The notes below the pieces were generated by a model, which was not told the DNA's origin, did not search any database, and saw only the letters and a list, made by a program, of their open reading frames with translations. A stretch of DNA of 64,000 nt from Eggerthellaceae bacterium (GTDB lineage Bacteria > Actinomycetota > Coriobacteriia > Coriobacteriales > Eggerthellaceae). The position numbers and the translations under genes were made by a program. Below, piece by piece: positions 38,060 to 48,069 of the stretch; position 1 is the stretch's first letter; each line of letters opens with the position of its first letter. The stretch spans positions 19,787-83,786 of the forward strand of contig JALCHN010000003.1 of the NCBI GenBank assembly GCA_022644775.1. The letters are read 5' to 3'.

Positions 38060-39063
38060 CACCGATCGCCTTCCATGCCGATGGCACGCAGATGGTCTTC
38101 GATCGCATCGATGACCCGGTCGTAATCGTCGATCGTGACGCACCGGTTCAGGGCCCCGCGGGCCGTGGAGGCGCCGGGCAGGCCCTTGCAGTACCAACTC
38201 GCCTGCTTGCGCATGCGCACGAGCGCGCGCGGTTCCCACTCGTAGAGCAGGTGGGCATGGCGGCGGGCGCATGCGATGCGCTCTAAGGGCGCGGGCGGCC
38301 AAGGCGCCGGAGCGCCTGCGAGCGCGGCCTTGACGTCGGCGAAGACCCAGGGGTTGCCCTGGGCGGCGCGGGCGATCATCACCGCGTCGCAGCCCGTTTG
38401 TTCTATCATCGCGCGCGCCGAAGCCCCGTCGACGACGTCGCCGTTGCCGATGACGGGAATGCTCACGGCCTGCTTGACGCGGGCGATGACGCCCCAGTCG
38501 GCGGCGCCCCGGTACATTTGCTGGGCCGTGCGACCGTGCACGGTAAGGGCCCAGGCGCCGGCATCTTCGAGCCGGCGGGCCAGTTCGGGGGCGGTCTCCT
38601 CGTCGGCGTAGAAGCCGCGGCGCATTTTGGCCGTCACGGGCACCGCTACGGCGCGCGCGGCCGCTTCTACAATGCGGGCGGCCAGGTCGGGGTCCTTCAT
38701 GAGAGCCGACCCGTCGCCTTTGGTCTGGATCTTGCGGGCCGGGCATCCCATGTTGATGTCGATTACCGCCAGGGTGTCGCCCAGAAGGTCGACGACGCGC
38801 CGGGCCATGTCGGCGATGACGGCGGGGTCGTGGCCGAAGAGCTGCACGCCCACCTCGCGCTCGGTGGGCCCTACTTCGAGCAGGTCCTCGGTGCGCTCGT
38901 TGGCGTAGGAGAGCCCCTTGGCTGACACCATTTCGCAGAAGGCAAGGTCGGCCCCCTGCTCTTCGGCGAGCTGACGCATAACGGGGTCGGTCACGCCGGC
39001 CATGGGCGCCATCACGACGCGGTGGGCCGCCACGTAGGCGGGAAAGGTCTGTCGTGTGAGCAT
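38059..39063 (-). CDS. dusB: tRNA-dihydrouridine synthase
   Basis: VMAPMAGVTDPVMRQLAEEQGADLAFCEM, DINMGCPARK, GNGDVVDG. Confidence 0.95.
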   Translation of the reverse strand: MLTRQTFPAYVAAHRVVMAPMAGVTDPVMRQLAEEQGADLAFCEMVSAKGLSYANERTEDLLEVGPTEREVGVQLFGHDPAVIADMARRVVDLLGDTLAVIDINMGCPARKIQTKGDGSALMKDPDLAARIVEAAARAVAVPVTAKMRRGFYADEETAPELARRLEDAGAWALTVHGRTAQQMYRGAADWGVIARVKQAVSIPVIGNGDVVDGASARAMIEQTGCDAVMIARAAQGNPWVFADVKAALAGAPAPWPPAPLERIACARRHAHLLYEWEPRALVRMRKQASWYCKGLPGASTARGALNRCVTIDDYDRVIDAIEDHLRAIGMEGDR

Positions 39064-39066
39064 GGG

Positions 39067-39255
39067 CTAGAGCGAATCGGCCAGCGAGCCGGCGCCCGCG
39101 ATCACGAGGACGGCGAGCACGATCAGGCCGATGAACACGACCACGCAGCCGATGCCGATGGCGGCTTTGCTGCCGCTGCTCATCCCCTTTTTGGGCGGAT
39201 TCTTCTTGTCGTTGAACGGGTCGTCGAGCCAGTCGTAGTCTTCTTTGCGAGCCAT
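39067..39255 (-). CDS. Small single-TM protein (62 aa), unknown function
   Basis: [65 protein letters not shown] overlaps lepA stop, tightly packed in operon. Confidence 0.75.
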   Translation of the reverse strand: MARKEDYDWLDDPFNDKKNPPKKGMSSGSKAAIGIGCVVVFIGLIVLAVLVIAGAGSLADSL

Positions 39256-41063
39256 TACTCGTCCACCTTCAAAATCGCCATGAACGCTTCCTGGGGCACT
39301 TCGACGTTGCCGATGCTCTTCATGCGCTTCTTGCCCTGCTTCTGCTTTTCGAGCAGCTTGCGCTTGCGGCTGATGTCGCCGCCGTAGCATTTGGCCAGCA
39401 CGTCCTTGCGCTTGGCCTTGACCGTTTGGCGCGCCAAGACGCGTCCGCCCACGGCCGCCTGGATGGGCACCTCGAAGAGCTGGCGCGGAATGATCTCCTT
39501 GAGCTTTTCGCAGAGCACCTTGCCGCGGTCGTAGGCCTTGTCTTTATGCACGATGAAGGACAGCGCGTCAATGGGCTTTCCCGACAGCAAGATGTCGAGC
39601 TTGACGAGCTTGCTGGGCTTGTAGCCGTCGAATTCGTAGTCGAGCGAGGCGTAGCCTTTGGTGTTGCTCTTCAGCTTGTCGAAGTAGTCGAGGATGAGTT
39701 CCGAAAGCGGCAGCTCCCAGATCATCTCGACCGTGGTTTGCGAGAGGTAGTTCATCGTGACGAAGGTGCCGCGGCGCGCGACGGTGAGGTCCATCACGGC
39801 GCCCACGTAATCGGGCGGGATGAGGATCTTGGCCTTCAGGTAAGGCTCTTCGATGTGCTCGATCTCGCCGGGGTCGGGCATGTCCTGCGGGGAGTGCAGC
39901 GAGAGCATCTCGCCGTTGGTCTTGTAGACGTGGTACTCCACGCTCGGCGCGGTGGCGAGCAGGTCGAGGCCGAACTCGCGCTCGAGCCGCTCTTTGACGA
40001 CCTCCATGTGCAGAAGGCCCAAAAATCCCACGCGGAAGCCGAAGCCCAGGGCGTGGCTCGTTTCGGGCTCGTAGAGCAGGGCCGGGTCGTTGAGCGAGAG
40101 CTTGTCGAGAGCGTCGCGCAGGTCGGGGTACTGGTCCGAATCGATCGGGTAGAGGCCCGTATAGACCATGGGCTTGGCCTCGCGGTAGCCCGGCAGGGGC
40201 TCTTTGACGCCGTGTTCCACGGTGGTCACCGTGTCGCCCACTTTGACCTGGGCGGGGTCTTTGAGCCCCGTGACCAGATAGCCGACCTCCCCTACCGTCA
40301 GCGACTCGCAGGGAATCTCCTTGGGGCGGCGCACGCCCACCTCTTCGACGAGGTGCTCTTGGCCGGTGGCCATGAGGCGGACCCGCTCGCCCTTGTGCAG
40401 CTCGCCGTCGACGATGCGCACGAGGGCCACGACGCCGCGATAGGCGTCGAAATAGGAGTCGAAGATGAGCGCGCGCAGGGGTGCGGCGGGGTCGCCCTGG
40501 GGCGCGGGGATGTCGTAGACGATGGCCTCGAGCAGGTCGTGGATGCCCGCGCCCGTCTTCCCGCTCGCGAGGATCGCGTCGTCGGCGGGTATGGCGAGGG
40601 CGTCTTCGATTTCGGCGCGCACGCGCTCGGGCTCGGCCGAGGGCAGGTCGATCTTGTTGATGAGCGGAATGATCTCGAGGTTGGCGTTCATGGCCATCAT
40701 CGCGTTGGCGACCGTTTGGGCCTCGACGCCCTGAGTGGCGTCGACGACGAGCACGGCGCCCTCGCAGGCGGCCAGGCTGCGCGACACCTCGTAGGTGAAG
40801 TCGACGTGGCCCGGCGTGTCGATCAGGTTGAAGTGATAGACCTCGCCGTCGTCGGCGGTGTAGTCGACGCGAACGGCCTGGCTTTTGATCGTGATGCCGC
40901 GCTCGCGTTCGATGTCCATCGAGTCGAGCAGCTGGGCTTGCATGTCGCGTTCGGCCACGGTGCCGGTCATTTCCAGAATGCGGTCGGAAATGGTCGATTT
41001 GCCGTGGTCGATGTGGGCGATGATGCTGAAATTGCGAATGTGGGTGGGATCTGCGGTCTTCAT
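39255..41063 (-). CDS. lepA: Elongation factor 4
   Basis: [48 protein letters not shown], LepA C-terminal domain. Confidence 0.97.
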   Translation of the reverse strand: MKTADPTHIRNFSIIAHIDHGKSTISDRILEMTGTVAERDMQAQLLDSMDIERERGITIKSQAVRVDYTADDGEVYHFNLIDTPGHVDFTYEVSRSLAACEGAVLVVDATQGVEAQTVANAMMAMNANLEIIPLINKIDLPSAEPERVRAEIEDALAIPADDAILASGKTGAGIHDLLEAIVYDIPAPQGDPAAPLRALIFDSYFDAYRGVVALVRIVDGELHKGERVRLMATGQEHLVEEVGVRRPKEIPCESLTVGEVGYLVTGLKDPAQVKVGDTVTTVEHGVKEPLPGYREAKPMVYTGLYPIDSDQYPDLRDALDKLSLNDPALLYEPETSHALGFGFRVGFLGLLHMEVVKERLEREFGLDLLATAPSVEYHVYKTNGEMLSLHSPQDMPDPGEIEHIEEPYLKAKILIPPDYVGAVMDLTVARRGTFVTMNYLSQTTVEMIWELPLSELILDYFDKLKSNTKGYASLDYEFDGYKPSKLVKLDILLSGKPIDALSFIVHKDKAYDRGKVLCEKLKEIIPRQLFEVPIQAAVGGRVLARQTVKAKRKDVLAKCYGGDISRKRKLLEKQKQGKKRMKSIGNVEVPQEAFMAILKVDE

Positions 41064-41233
41064 GAAGTGAACAATACGGTATCGAGGGCGGGCAATTCAA
41101 TAGCCCCGGTCGTCTATAAGCTGTAAACCCAGGTCAACGGCGGGGTTGCTACAAAACGAACACAAGCGCGCCATGGTGCGTGCGAAGAAGCGACCCGCAT
41201 TCCGGCGACGTGCGCGGCGGGCGGCGCCCTCCC

Positions 41234-41707
41234 CTACAGGGTGATGTCGCCGCCTTCGGAAGCGTCGGGGGACACCACGACGATCTTGCCGATCGAGGAA
41301 TCGCCCTTGTCGACGCAGATGGCCCACACGCCTTCGGGCAGGGCCACGTCGGCTTCCCCGTTGGGGGCGGGTACCGTGTGGTCGCGGATGGGCGTCCAGG
41401 CCGAACCGTCGGAAGAGGTGAAGACCGGCTTGCACACGACGAGCTGGGTGGCGTCGGCGGTAACGTGCACGGTCCCGTTGGATTGGACCGCGTCGTTGTG
41501 GGCCGTGGAATCGAAGGTCTGCTTCTCGCCGTGGCAGGTGGTGCAGTCTTCGTTGGCGTCGACGATCTGATGGTGGGTGCCCTTGTGGGAGCAGCCCGCA
41601 AGGGCCACGGTCGAGGCGAGGACGAGGGCCGCCGTTGCTGCCGCAAGCACGCGGGCGCGCCGGCTGGTTGGTGCAAAATTGATGAAATGACCGAAGCGAG
41701 CCTGCAT
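41234..41707 (-). CDS. Lipoprotein with single CxxCH heme-binding motif
   Basis: Signal peptide with lipobox LAGCSHKG and CTTCHGEK heme c motif. Confidence 0.75.
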   Translation of the reverse strand: MQARFGHFINFAPTSRRARVLAAATAALVLASTVALAGCSHKGTHHQIVDANEDCTTCHGEKQTFDSTAHNDAVQSNGTVHVTADATQLVVCKPVFTSSDGSAWTPIRDHTVPAPNGEADVALPEGVWAICVDKGDSSIGKIVVVSPDASEGGDITL

Positions 41708-41912
41708 AGCTGTCCTTTCTTCGCGTACCATTCCCTGCGGAATTCGGGGTATTCTCACGTGTCCCCCGTGGCTACATCATGCGCAGTGCCGTGGAATTTG
41801 TATATCGGCTGTTCATTTTAAATGACAGGGCGCTGCAAAACCCAATGGGATTGTGCTACGATTTCCAAGTTTTCGATAGAAATTTGTTTTTTCTACGTAT
41901 GGAGGACAACAA

Positions 41913-42398
41913 GTGGCGAATATCAAGAGCCAGAAGAAACGCATCATCACCAACGAGAAAGCCCGTATGCGCAACCGCGCGGTCCGTTCCGAACTGAAGA
42001 CCGCTACGCGTGCGGTCAAGGACGCTGTGGCGGCCAACGACGGCAAGAAGGCTCTCGAAACCGCACTCTACGCCTGCAAGCTCATGGACCGCGCCGCCAG
42101 CAAGGGCGTTATCCACAAGAACCAGGCCGCCAACCGCAAGAGCGGCGTCATGAAGCTGGCCAACACGGTGATCACCGACGAAGATCGCGCCGCCTACGTG
42201 GCACCGGCCAAGAAGCAGCCCGTCGCCAAGGGCGGCACGAAGAAGGCCGCTGCCAAGGCCACCCGCGATGCCGCTATGAAGGAAGCCGAACAGGCCAAGG
42301 CCGAGCGCCGCAAGAAGCAGCAGGCTCTCGAGGCCGAAGCCGCCAAGAAGAAGGCCGCTGCCGAAGCCGCCGAAGAGTCCGAAGAAGCTGCCGAATAG
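41913..42398 (+). CDS. rpsT: 30S ribosomal protein S20 with Ala/Lys/Glu-rich C-terminal extension
   Basis: [30 protein letters not shown]...; GTG start after GGAGGACAACAA. Confidence 0.96.
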   Translation: MANIKSQKKRIITNEKARMRNRAVRSELKTATRAVKDAVAANDGKKALETALYACKLMDRAASKGVIHKNQAANRKSGVMKLANTVITDEDRAAYVAPAKKQPVAKGGTKKAAAKATRDAAMKEAEQAKAERRKKQQALEAEAAKKKAAAEAAEESEEAAE

Positions 42399-42420
42399 CT
42401 TTTCGCTCGATAGATGTTGA

Positions 42421-42446
42421 AAGGGAGCCTCGCGGCTCCCTTTTTT
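42421..42446 (+). terminator. Rho-independent terminator downstream of rpsT
   Basis: AAGGGAGCC-TCGC-GGCTCCCTTTTTT. Confidence 0.93.
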
Positions 42447-42537
42447 CATGCCTGCAGACAGGGGCAACGGCGCTTCTTCGTACAGACGGCGGTCACGGGG
42501 CCCCGTCTTCAGGTACGCGCGCAGGCGCAGCGTGCCG

Positions 42538-43518
42538 CTAGCGCAAGGGGCGGCCCGAAAGGACCGAAAGCCACCACTGCTGGAAGGCGATATGGGGGTC
42601 GGCGCCGCTCTTCATCGCCTGTTCGGTGTCACGAGCGGTCTTCAGCGCCCGATGGAGCTCGTCTTTGGTGAAGGACCGCGCCCAGCGCGCATGGTTCTTC
42701 ACGCGCCAAGCGGGTACATGCAGGATGTCGGGCAGCTGGCGAATGGTGCCGCGCTCGATGAGGCTCTGGGCGATCAAGAGCTCGCGGATGCGGGTGACCG
42801 TCATGCTGAAGACGCCGAAGACCGACTTCTCCCCCAAATGCGACTCCACATAGAGGGTCTTCTTGATGTTGCGGGTGCAGAAGGCGTCGACGAACTCCCA
42901 GGGCTTCGCCTCCGACGTGCGGCCCACCATGGCAGAAACCTCGTTGTCGGTAATCGGATCTTCCCCGCGATGCGCGAGCGCCAGCTTCTGCAGCTGTGCG
43001 TCGAGTTCGACCGTGTTCTCGCCCACCAGGTCGACCAGAAGGTTGGCGCCCGCCTGGGTGATTGTGGCCCCGTGCGCCATGGCCATCGACCGCACCATGT
43101 TGGGCAGGTCGCGGCGCTTGGGCGGAGCGCATTCGACGATGGCTGACGCGCCCACCTTCTTCACGGCCTTGTAGAGCCGGGTGTTCTTGGCCAGCCCCGT
43201 AGTGACCAGGCAGAGCACAGTCGATTCGTTGGGCCGTGCCAGGTAGTCGATCACGAGGTCCTGGTCGGCCTTCTTCAGTTTGTCGGCGTTGTTGACCTGC
43301 ACGAGTCGGTGGTCGCTGATGAAGGGCATCGTGTTGCAGGCCGCAACGATGTCGGCGCCCTCGGCGGCATCGCCGGCGAAGACGTCCATGTTCATCGAAA
43401 GGTCGCCTTCAGAGGCGAGGCGGTCGTGCAGGCGCTTCACCACCGTTTGGCGCTTGAGCTCGTCGGTGCCGGTGATGAGGTAGGCCGGAAGCAGGCTATG
43501 TGATGGTTGCGATGTCAT
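42538..43518 (-). CDS. holA: DNA polymerase III subunit delta
   Basis: YLITGTDELKRQTVVKRLHDRL, position downstream of comEC, HolA-like length and order. Confidence 0.9.
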   Translation of the reverse strand: MTSQPSHSLLPAYLITGTDELKRQTVVKRLHDRLASEGDLSMNMDVFAGDAAEGADIVAACNTMPFISDHRLVQVNNADKLKKADQDLVIDYLARPNESTVLCLVTTGLAKNTRLYKAVKKVGASAIVECAPPKRRDLPNMVRSMAMAHGATITQAGANLLVDLVGENTVELDAQLQKLALAHRGEDPITDNEVSAMVGRTSEAKPWEFVDAFCTRNIKKTLYVESHLGEKSVFGVFSMTVTRIRELLIAQSLIERGTIRQLPDILHVPAWRVKNHARWARSFTKDELHRALKTARDTEQAMKSGADPHIAFQQWWLSVLSGRPLR

Positions 43519-43522
43519 GGCC

Positions 43523-45859
43523 CTAGTGTAGCCGACTTGGCGCGAGCACGATGCGGTCCGCCCTCAATTCGCATACGACGTCCCCCTCTTGGTCGGTACG
43601 GGCAACGACGGTGCCCTGGTCTTCGAGAGCCTGGATCGTTTCCGGGTGCGGGTGGCCGTAGCGGTTGCCCTCCCCTACGCTGATAAGGCCGATGCGGGGC
43701 GCAAGGGCGCCGAGCAGCTCGGGCGTGACGCCCGCCTTCGACCCGTGATGGGGCACCTTGAGGATGTCGACCGCGGGAATCGCCCCCGCTTCGGCCAGGG
43801 GCTCGAGGACCTCCGCTTCGGCGTCCCCGCAGAAGAGGGCCCGCACGTCGTCGCGCCCGTCGGCATCGGGATCGGCCGTCACGACGAGGACGAGGCTGTC
43901 GGCGTTGCCCCCTTCGTCGGCATAGGCGTCAGGGGAAACGACCCGGGCCGTGAAGGCGCCCCAGTTGAAGGCATCGCCGGCCCGCACGCCCTCGACGGGC
44001 GCGTCCTGCAGCTGGCCCATGAGCTTGGCGCAGCTTTCCGAGGGACAGGTGGGAAGGTCGGCGGCCACGATAACCACGCCTACGGGCACGGATTTCAACA
44101 GGGCGGGCAGAGATCCGCAGTGGTCGTCGTCGGCATGGGTGATGACGACTGCGTCGAGCGAGCGTACATCGCGGCGGGCGAGCCCCTTGAGCAGGTCGGT
44201 GTCGTTGGTGCCCGTATCGATGAGGACTGCGCGCGTCCCCGAGCGCAGGACGAACGCGTCGCCCTGGCCCACGTCGAGCATGTCGATTTCGCTGCCATGC
44301 AGAAAGGGCGCGAAGACGAAGGCGGCGAGAAAGGCGCAGGCGCAGGGGGCGATTCCTGCCAGTCCCGTCGCAAGCGAGGGGCGCGGCCAGAGCCGATAGA
44401 GGGCGCACGCGAGCGCTGCGGCGACGGCGAGCGCGCTGACAAGGTCGACGTCGACGGGCACGCAGGCATGGGGAACGCGCGCGCAGAGATGCGTGGCGGC
44501 AAGCGCCAGATTCCCCAGGAAGGCGAGCCCCGACGAGAGCGCCGGCACGAGAGCCGGCACGAGGGCCATGGCGAAGGCCGCCGCCAGCCCGAGCGCGCAC
44601 AGGCCTCCGAGCGCCGGAGACACCACGAGGTTCGAAACCGGCGAGACCAGGGAGAGCTGGGCGAACAGGGGCGCGCTCACGGGCAGGGTGAGAAGCGACG
44701 CCGCAAGCGTGAGGGCGAGCGAATCCCCCACGGCAGGGATGCGGCCGCGAAAGAGCGCCGCCGCCCATGCGCGCGCAAGCGGATAGAAGAGGCCGATGCC
44801 GAGCATCGAGAGGCAGGAAAGGGCGAAGGAGACCGAAAGGGCGAGGACGGGCTCGAGCGCGAGGAATCCGACGATGCACAGGGCCAGGGCGGAAAGGGCG
44901 TCTTTTCGTCGCTTGGCAACGGCGGCGCACAGGGCGAGCGCAGCCATGAAAGCGGCGCGCAAGACCGAAGCCGGACAGCCCGCGAATACGGCGTAAACGA
45001 GCATGAAGGCGATCAGAGAGCAGGTGCGCAGAGGACGCGGCAGACGCGTGAGCAGAACGCCGACGAGACTGCAGACGATAGCCAGATGAGCGCCCGACAC
45101 GGCAACCATGTGCGCAAGCCCTGCCGCGGTGATGTCGTCGTAGGCGGCGTCTTGGAACAGGGCCGTGCGGTCGCCGCAGACGAGCGCGGCCATGAGGTGG
45201 GCGCCCGGCGTCCCCGCTGTTTGGAGGTGCGCCACCGTACGGTTGCGAAGGCCGGCAATGGCGCCCAACAGGCCCCTCGGAGCCTGAACATCTGCCGAAG
45301 AGGGCGAGATCGAACCAGCCAAACCCCGCTGGGCATAGTAGGCCTGCGCCTTCTGCGGCGGTTGGCTTGCCGCATCGGTCACAACGAGCCGGTCCCAGCA
45401 GTGCGCCGCCACGTCTTTGGGCAGGTTGACGCGCACGGACACCGTGCGCCCCGAAGCGAGCACCATGCGCCCCGTTGCATACGATCCGTAGTCGCCGACG
45501 GTGGGGTCCGCGAGAAGCGTGACGACCCGGTCGCCGTCGGAGCGGTCGGCCGCCGCGTCTTGCACGTCCGCCTCCCAGGAAAGCGATTGAGAGCCCGCGA
45601 GCAGGCACCCAGCGCAGAGGCCTGCGGCTGCGGCGCAGGCCGCAGCCGGTGCGCGGCGCACGGCGCACGCCCCTGCGACGCCCAGTCCCGCGCACCCGCC
45701 CGCAAGCAAAGCGAAGTGGGCCCACGGCGGCCACGGCCAGCCGAAGGCGAGCAGGGCCGCCGTCGTCGCCCAGAGCGGAGCGGCGCACCAGAGGGCAAGG
45801 GGCAGCGCTGGCCGCGGCGGCAGCGCGCTAGACGGTGATGGAGGCTTCGAGAGACGCAT
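43523..45859 (-). CDS. comEC: ComEC/Rec2-family competence protein
   Basis: Multiple TM, GLAHMVAVSGAHLAIV competence motif, C-terminal metallo-beta-lactamase LDVGQGDAFVLRSGTRAVLIDTG...THADDDHCGS. Confidence 0.94.
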   Translation of the reverse strand: MRLSKPPSPSSALPPRPALPLALWCAAPLWATTAALLAFGWPWPPWAHFALLAGGCAGLGVAGACAVRRAPAAACAAAAGLCAGCLLAGSQSLSWEADVQDAAADRSDGDRVVTLLADPTVGDYGSYATGRMVLASGRTVSVRVNLPKDVAAHCWDRLVVTDAASQPPQKAQAYYAQRGLAGSISPSSADVQAPRGLLGAIAGLRNRTVAHLQTAGTPGAHLMAALVCGDRTALFQDAAYDDITAAGLAHMVAVSGAHLAIVCSLVGVLLTRLPRPLRTCSLIAFMLVYAVFAGCPASVLRAAFMAALALCAAVAKRRKDALSALALCIVGFLALEPVLALSVSFALSCLSMLGIGLFYPLARAWAAALFRGRIPAVGDSLALTLAASLLTLPVSAPLFAQLSLVSPVSNLVVSPALGGLCALGLAAAFAMALVPALVPALSSGLAFLGNLALAATHLCARVPHACVPVDVDLVSALAVAAALACALYRLWPRPSLATGLAGIAPCACAFLAAFVFAPFLHGSEIDMLDVGQGDAFVLRSGTRAVLIDTGTNDTDLLKGLARRDVRSLDAVVITHADDDHCGSLPALLKSVPVGVVIVAADLPTCPSESCAKLMGQLQDAPVEGVRAGDAFNWGAFTARVVSPDAYADEGGNADSLVLVVTADPDADGRDDVRALFCGDAEAEVLEPLAEAGAIPAVDILKVPHHGSKAGVTPELLGALAPRIGLISVGEGNRYGHPHPETIQALEDQGTVVARTDQEGDVVCELRADRIVLAPSRLH

Positions 45860-46517
45860 ATTTCTTGTCGCCTATCCCCGAGACGCGCTTGAGGTCCTCC
45901 TTCTTTTTGAAGGGCCCGTTGGCCGTGCGGTCGTCGATGATTTTCTTGGCGGTCGAAGGTCCCACCCCGGGCAGGGTTTCGAGCTCGGCCTGGGTGGCGG
46001 TGTTGATGTTGACGAGCCCGCCCGTCTGCGCGCTCGAGGAAGGCGTGGAGGACCCGCTTGCCGGCGCGCTTCCCGTCTGCTCCGAAACTGCTGCTGGGTC
46101 CGATGCCTGCTCCTCGACGGTAGGCACGTCTATCTGCTCGCCGTCGGCGACGATGCGGGCGAGGTTGAGCGCGGCGGTATCGGCCGATTCGGCAAAGCCT
46201 CCCGCCGCCGTGACCGCATCGCCTACACGCGACCCTTCGGGAAGCTCGACGAGCCCCGGTGCGGCAACGGCCCCGCTCACGTAGACGATTACAGTAGCGG
46301 GTACGGCGGGCTCCGCATCGCCTGACGTCTCTTCCTGCTCGGCACTCGAAGGGGAGCTCTCGATCGAAAAGGTCTGCTCGTCGGCCGCCTGCACCGCGCG
46401 GAAGATCGCGATGCCCGCTACCAGGCAGAGCGCGACCGCGATGCCCGCCACCACAGCCGTGCGCGGCGCGGCGCCCCGAGCGCTTCCTTCAGGCTCTTTC
46501 AGGTCGATGAACGGCAT
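45828..46517 (-). CDS. comEA: ComEA-family DNA-binding protein
   Basis: TM, SLBB domain, helix-hairpin-helix VNINTATQAELETLPGVGPSTAKKIIDDR; strong RBS GAGGAGGGGAT. Confidence 0.94.
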   Translation of the reverse strand: MPFIDLKEPEGSARGAAPRTAVVAGIAVALCLVAGIAIFRAVQAADEQTFSIESSPSSAEQEETSGDAEPAVPATVIVYVSGAVAAPGLVELPEGSRVGDAVTAAGGFAESADTAALNLARIVADGEQIDVPTVEEQASDPAAVSEQTGSAPASGSSTPSSSAQTGGLVNINTATQAELETLPGVGPSTAKKIIDDRTANGPFKKKEDLKRVSGIGDKKYASLEASITV

Positions 46518-46550
46518 ATCCCCTCCTCTTCTTTGGGAATATGGTAAGAG

Positions 46551-46748
46551 CCTCCCGTCGCAGGTTCGAACGAGAAGGGTCGCGCTACCGGCGCGCTTGC
46601 GCTTCGAAACGAGTGCATGAGGGCCGCCAATGCGCTCCGAAAGAGGGGCGTCAAAGGCGCCCGGCCGTTTCGGAAGGAGCGCGCAAAGAGCGCACAGGCA
46701 CCCCGAAAACGGCGCATGCCGTGCGCCCGTTCGACGAAAAAGCGCCCT
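46551..46748 (-). repeat. Degenerate 33-bp tandem repeat, six units, upstream of comEA
   Basis: Six successive 33-nt units recognisable by eye; in-frame translation gives 11-residue units (APFSGCLCALC / ALLPKRPGAFD / APLSERIGGPH / ALVSKRKRAGS / ATLLVRTCDGR). Confidence 0.65.
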
Positions 46749-46776
46749 TGCCTTGCATGCGGCAGGGCAAGGGCGC
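46737..46776 (-). terminator. Rho-independent terminator downstream of thiI
   Basis: GCGCCCTTGCC...GGCAAGGGCGC followed by TTTTT on minus strand. Confidence 0.88.
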
Positions 46777-46806
46777 AGGTATCGCAACAGGCTCGAGCGA
46801 GCGCGC

Positions 46807-48042
46807 TTAGGCCTCTTCGGGCTCCTTATCAACGGGGCGCGCTTTGAGCGGCTTGCAGGCCGGGCAGGCGTACTCGTGCACTTCGGCGTGGGCGACGAGC
46901 TCTTCCACCCACCGATCGATCGGCAGGGGCTCTTCGCAGGCGAGGACCTCGGGCAGCTTGGCGTGCGTTTCGGGGCTGCGCGGCATGAAGAGGGTGCAGC
47001 AGTCGGGCGCGTCTTGGCTCGAGATCTCGAAGGTGCCGAGCTTCTGGGCGTCGCGGATGATCTCCTGCTTGTCGCTGCCGATAAGGGGGCGCAGCACGGG
47101 CAGCTCCATGACCTGGTTGGTGACGTAGATGTTGTCGATCGTCTGCGAGGCGACCTGCCCCAGGCTCTCGCCGGTGGCGATGCCTTTGGCGCGTTCCTTG
47201 CGGGCGATGGCCTGGGCCACGCGGAACATGAGGCGACGGTACATGATCACGCGCAGCTTCGGCGGGACCGAAAGAGAGATCTCGCGCTGATAGTCGCCGA
47301 AGGGCACCACGTAGAGGCGGCCGATGCAGCCCGTGCGCTCGAGCACGTGGGCGATATCGTCGACCAGGTACTCGCTCGTGGCCGACGTCTGCGGGCGGCC
47401 ACTGAAATGCACGGCGATGGGCACGGCGCCGCGACGGGCCATGCGCCAGGTGGCCACGGGGCTGTCGATGCCGCTCGACAGCAGGGTGACGATCTTGCCG
47501 CTGCTGCCCACCGGCAGGCCGCCCACGCCGGGCAAGCTGCGCGCGTACACGTAGCCTGCGCTCTGGATGACTTCCACGCCCACCTTCACGTCGAAACCCT
47601 TCATCTTGACCTTCTTGTCGGGGAACTTCTCGCACAGATAGGCGCCGATTTCCCGGTTCATGTCCATCGAATGGACCTCGAAATCGGTGTGGTTGCGGCG
47701 GGCGACCACCTTGAAGGAATCGAACTGCCCCACTTCGGCGAGCGCCTGGCCGGCTGCGTCGCACAGCTCCGCCAGGTCGCGATGGGTCTTGTAGCCGCAT
47801 GAGACGCGTGCCACGCCGGGGATGCCCAGGATGCGGTCCTCGATCTGGCAGGCGACCTCCCACGAGGTGCCCTCTTTGATGAAAACGAGCAGGCGGCCCG
47901 AGATGCGGTGGATCGTGACAATCGGGAAGCCGTCGAGCAGGGCTTCGATGTTATGCAGAAGGCGCATTTCGAACGAGGCGCGGTTATGGCCCTTGAGGCC
48001 GATTTCGTGATAGTGCACAAGGCAGATGCGCTGGAATTCCAT
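46807..48042 (-). CDS. thiI: tRNA uracil 4-sulfurtransferase ThiI
   Basis: THUMP domain, VTLLSSGIDSPVATWRMARRG PP-loop. Confidence 0.96.
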   Translation of the reverse strand: MEFQRICLVHYHEIGLKGHNRASFEMRLLHNIEALLDGFPIVTIHRISGRLLVFIKEGTSWEVACQIEDRILGIPGVARVSCGYKTHRDLAELCDAAGQALAEVGQFDSFKVVARRNHTDFEVHSMDMNREIGAYLCEKFPDKKVKMKGFDVKVGVEVIQSAGYVYARSLPGVGGLPVGSSGKIVTLLSSGIDSPVATWRMARRGAVPIAVHFSGRPQTSATSEYLVDDIAHVLERTGCIGRLYVVPFGDYQREISLSVPPKLRVIMYRRLMFRVAQAIARKERAKGIATGESLGQVASQTIDNIYVTNQVMELPVLRPLIGSDKQEIIRDAQKLGTFEISSQDAPDCCTLFMPRSPETHAKLPEVLACEEPLPIDRWVEELVAHAEVHEYACPACKPLKARPVDKEPEEA

Positions 48043-48069
48043 GGCGGTCTTTCGTGACGGGGCAAGAAA

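Noticed and set aside
38060-38746. N-terminal extension of hemW (598-aa ORF)
   Set aside because: Overlaps dusB in another frame; MFDPYKALYIHVPFC at 38059 is the conserved start.
43589-45838. 749-aa plus-strand ORF
   Set aside because: Antisense shadow of comEC; Arg/Gly/Glu-rich with no recognisable fold.
46527-46565. tRNA-like stretch GGTAAGAGCctcccgtcgcAGGTTCGAAC
   Set aside because: Resembles a D-arm plus T-loop, but no acceptor stem or anticodon arm can be drawn and GTTCGAA falls in a unit of the 33-bp repeat; probably coincidental.
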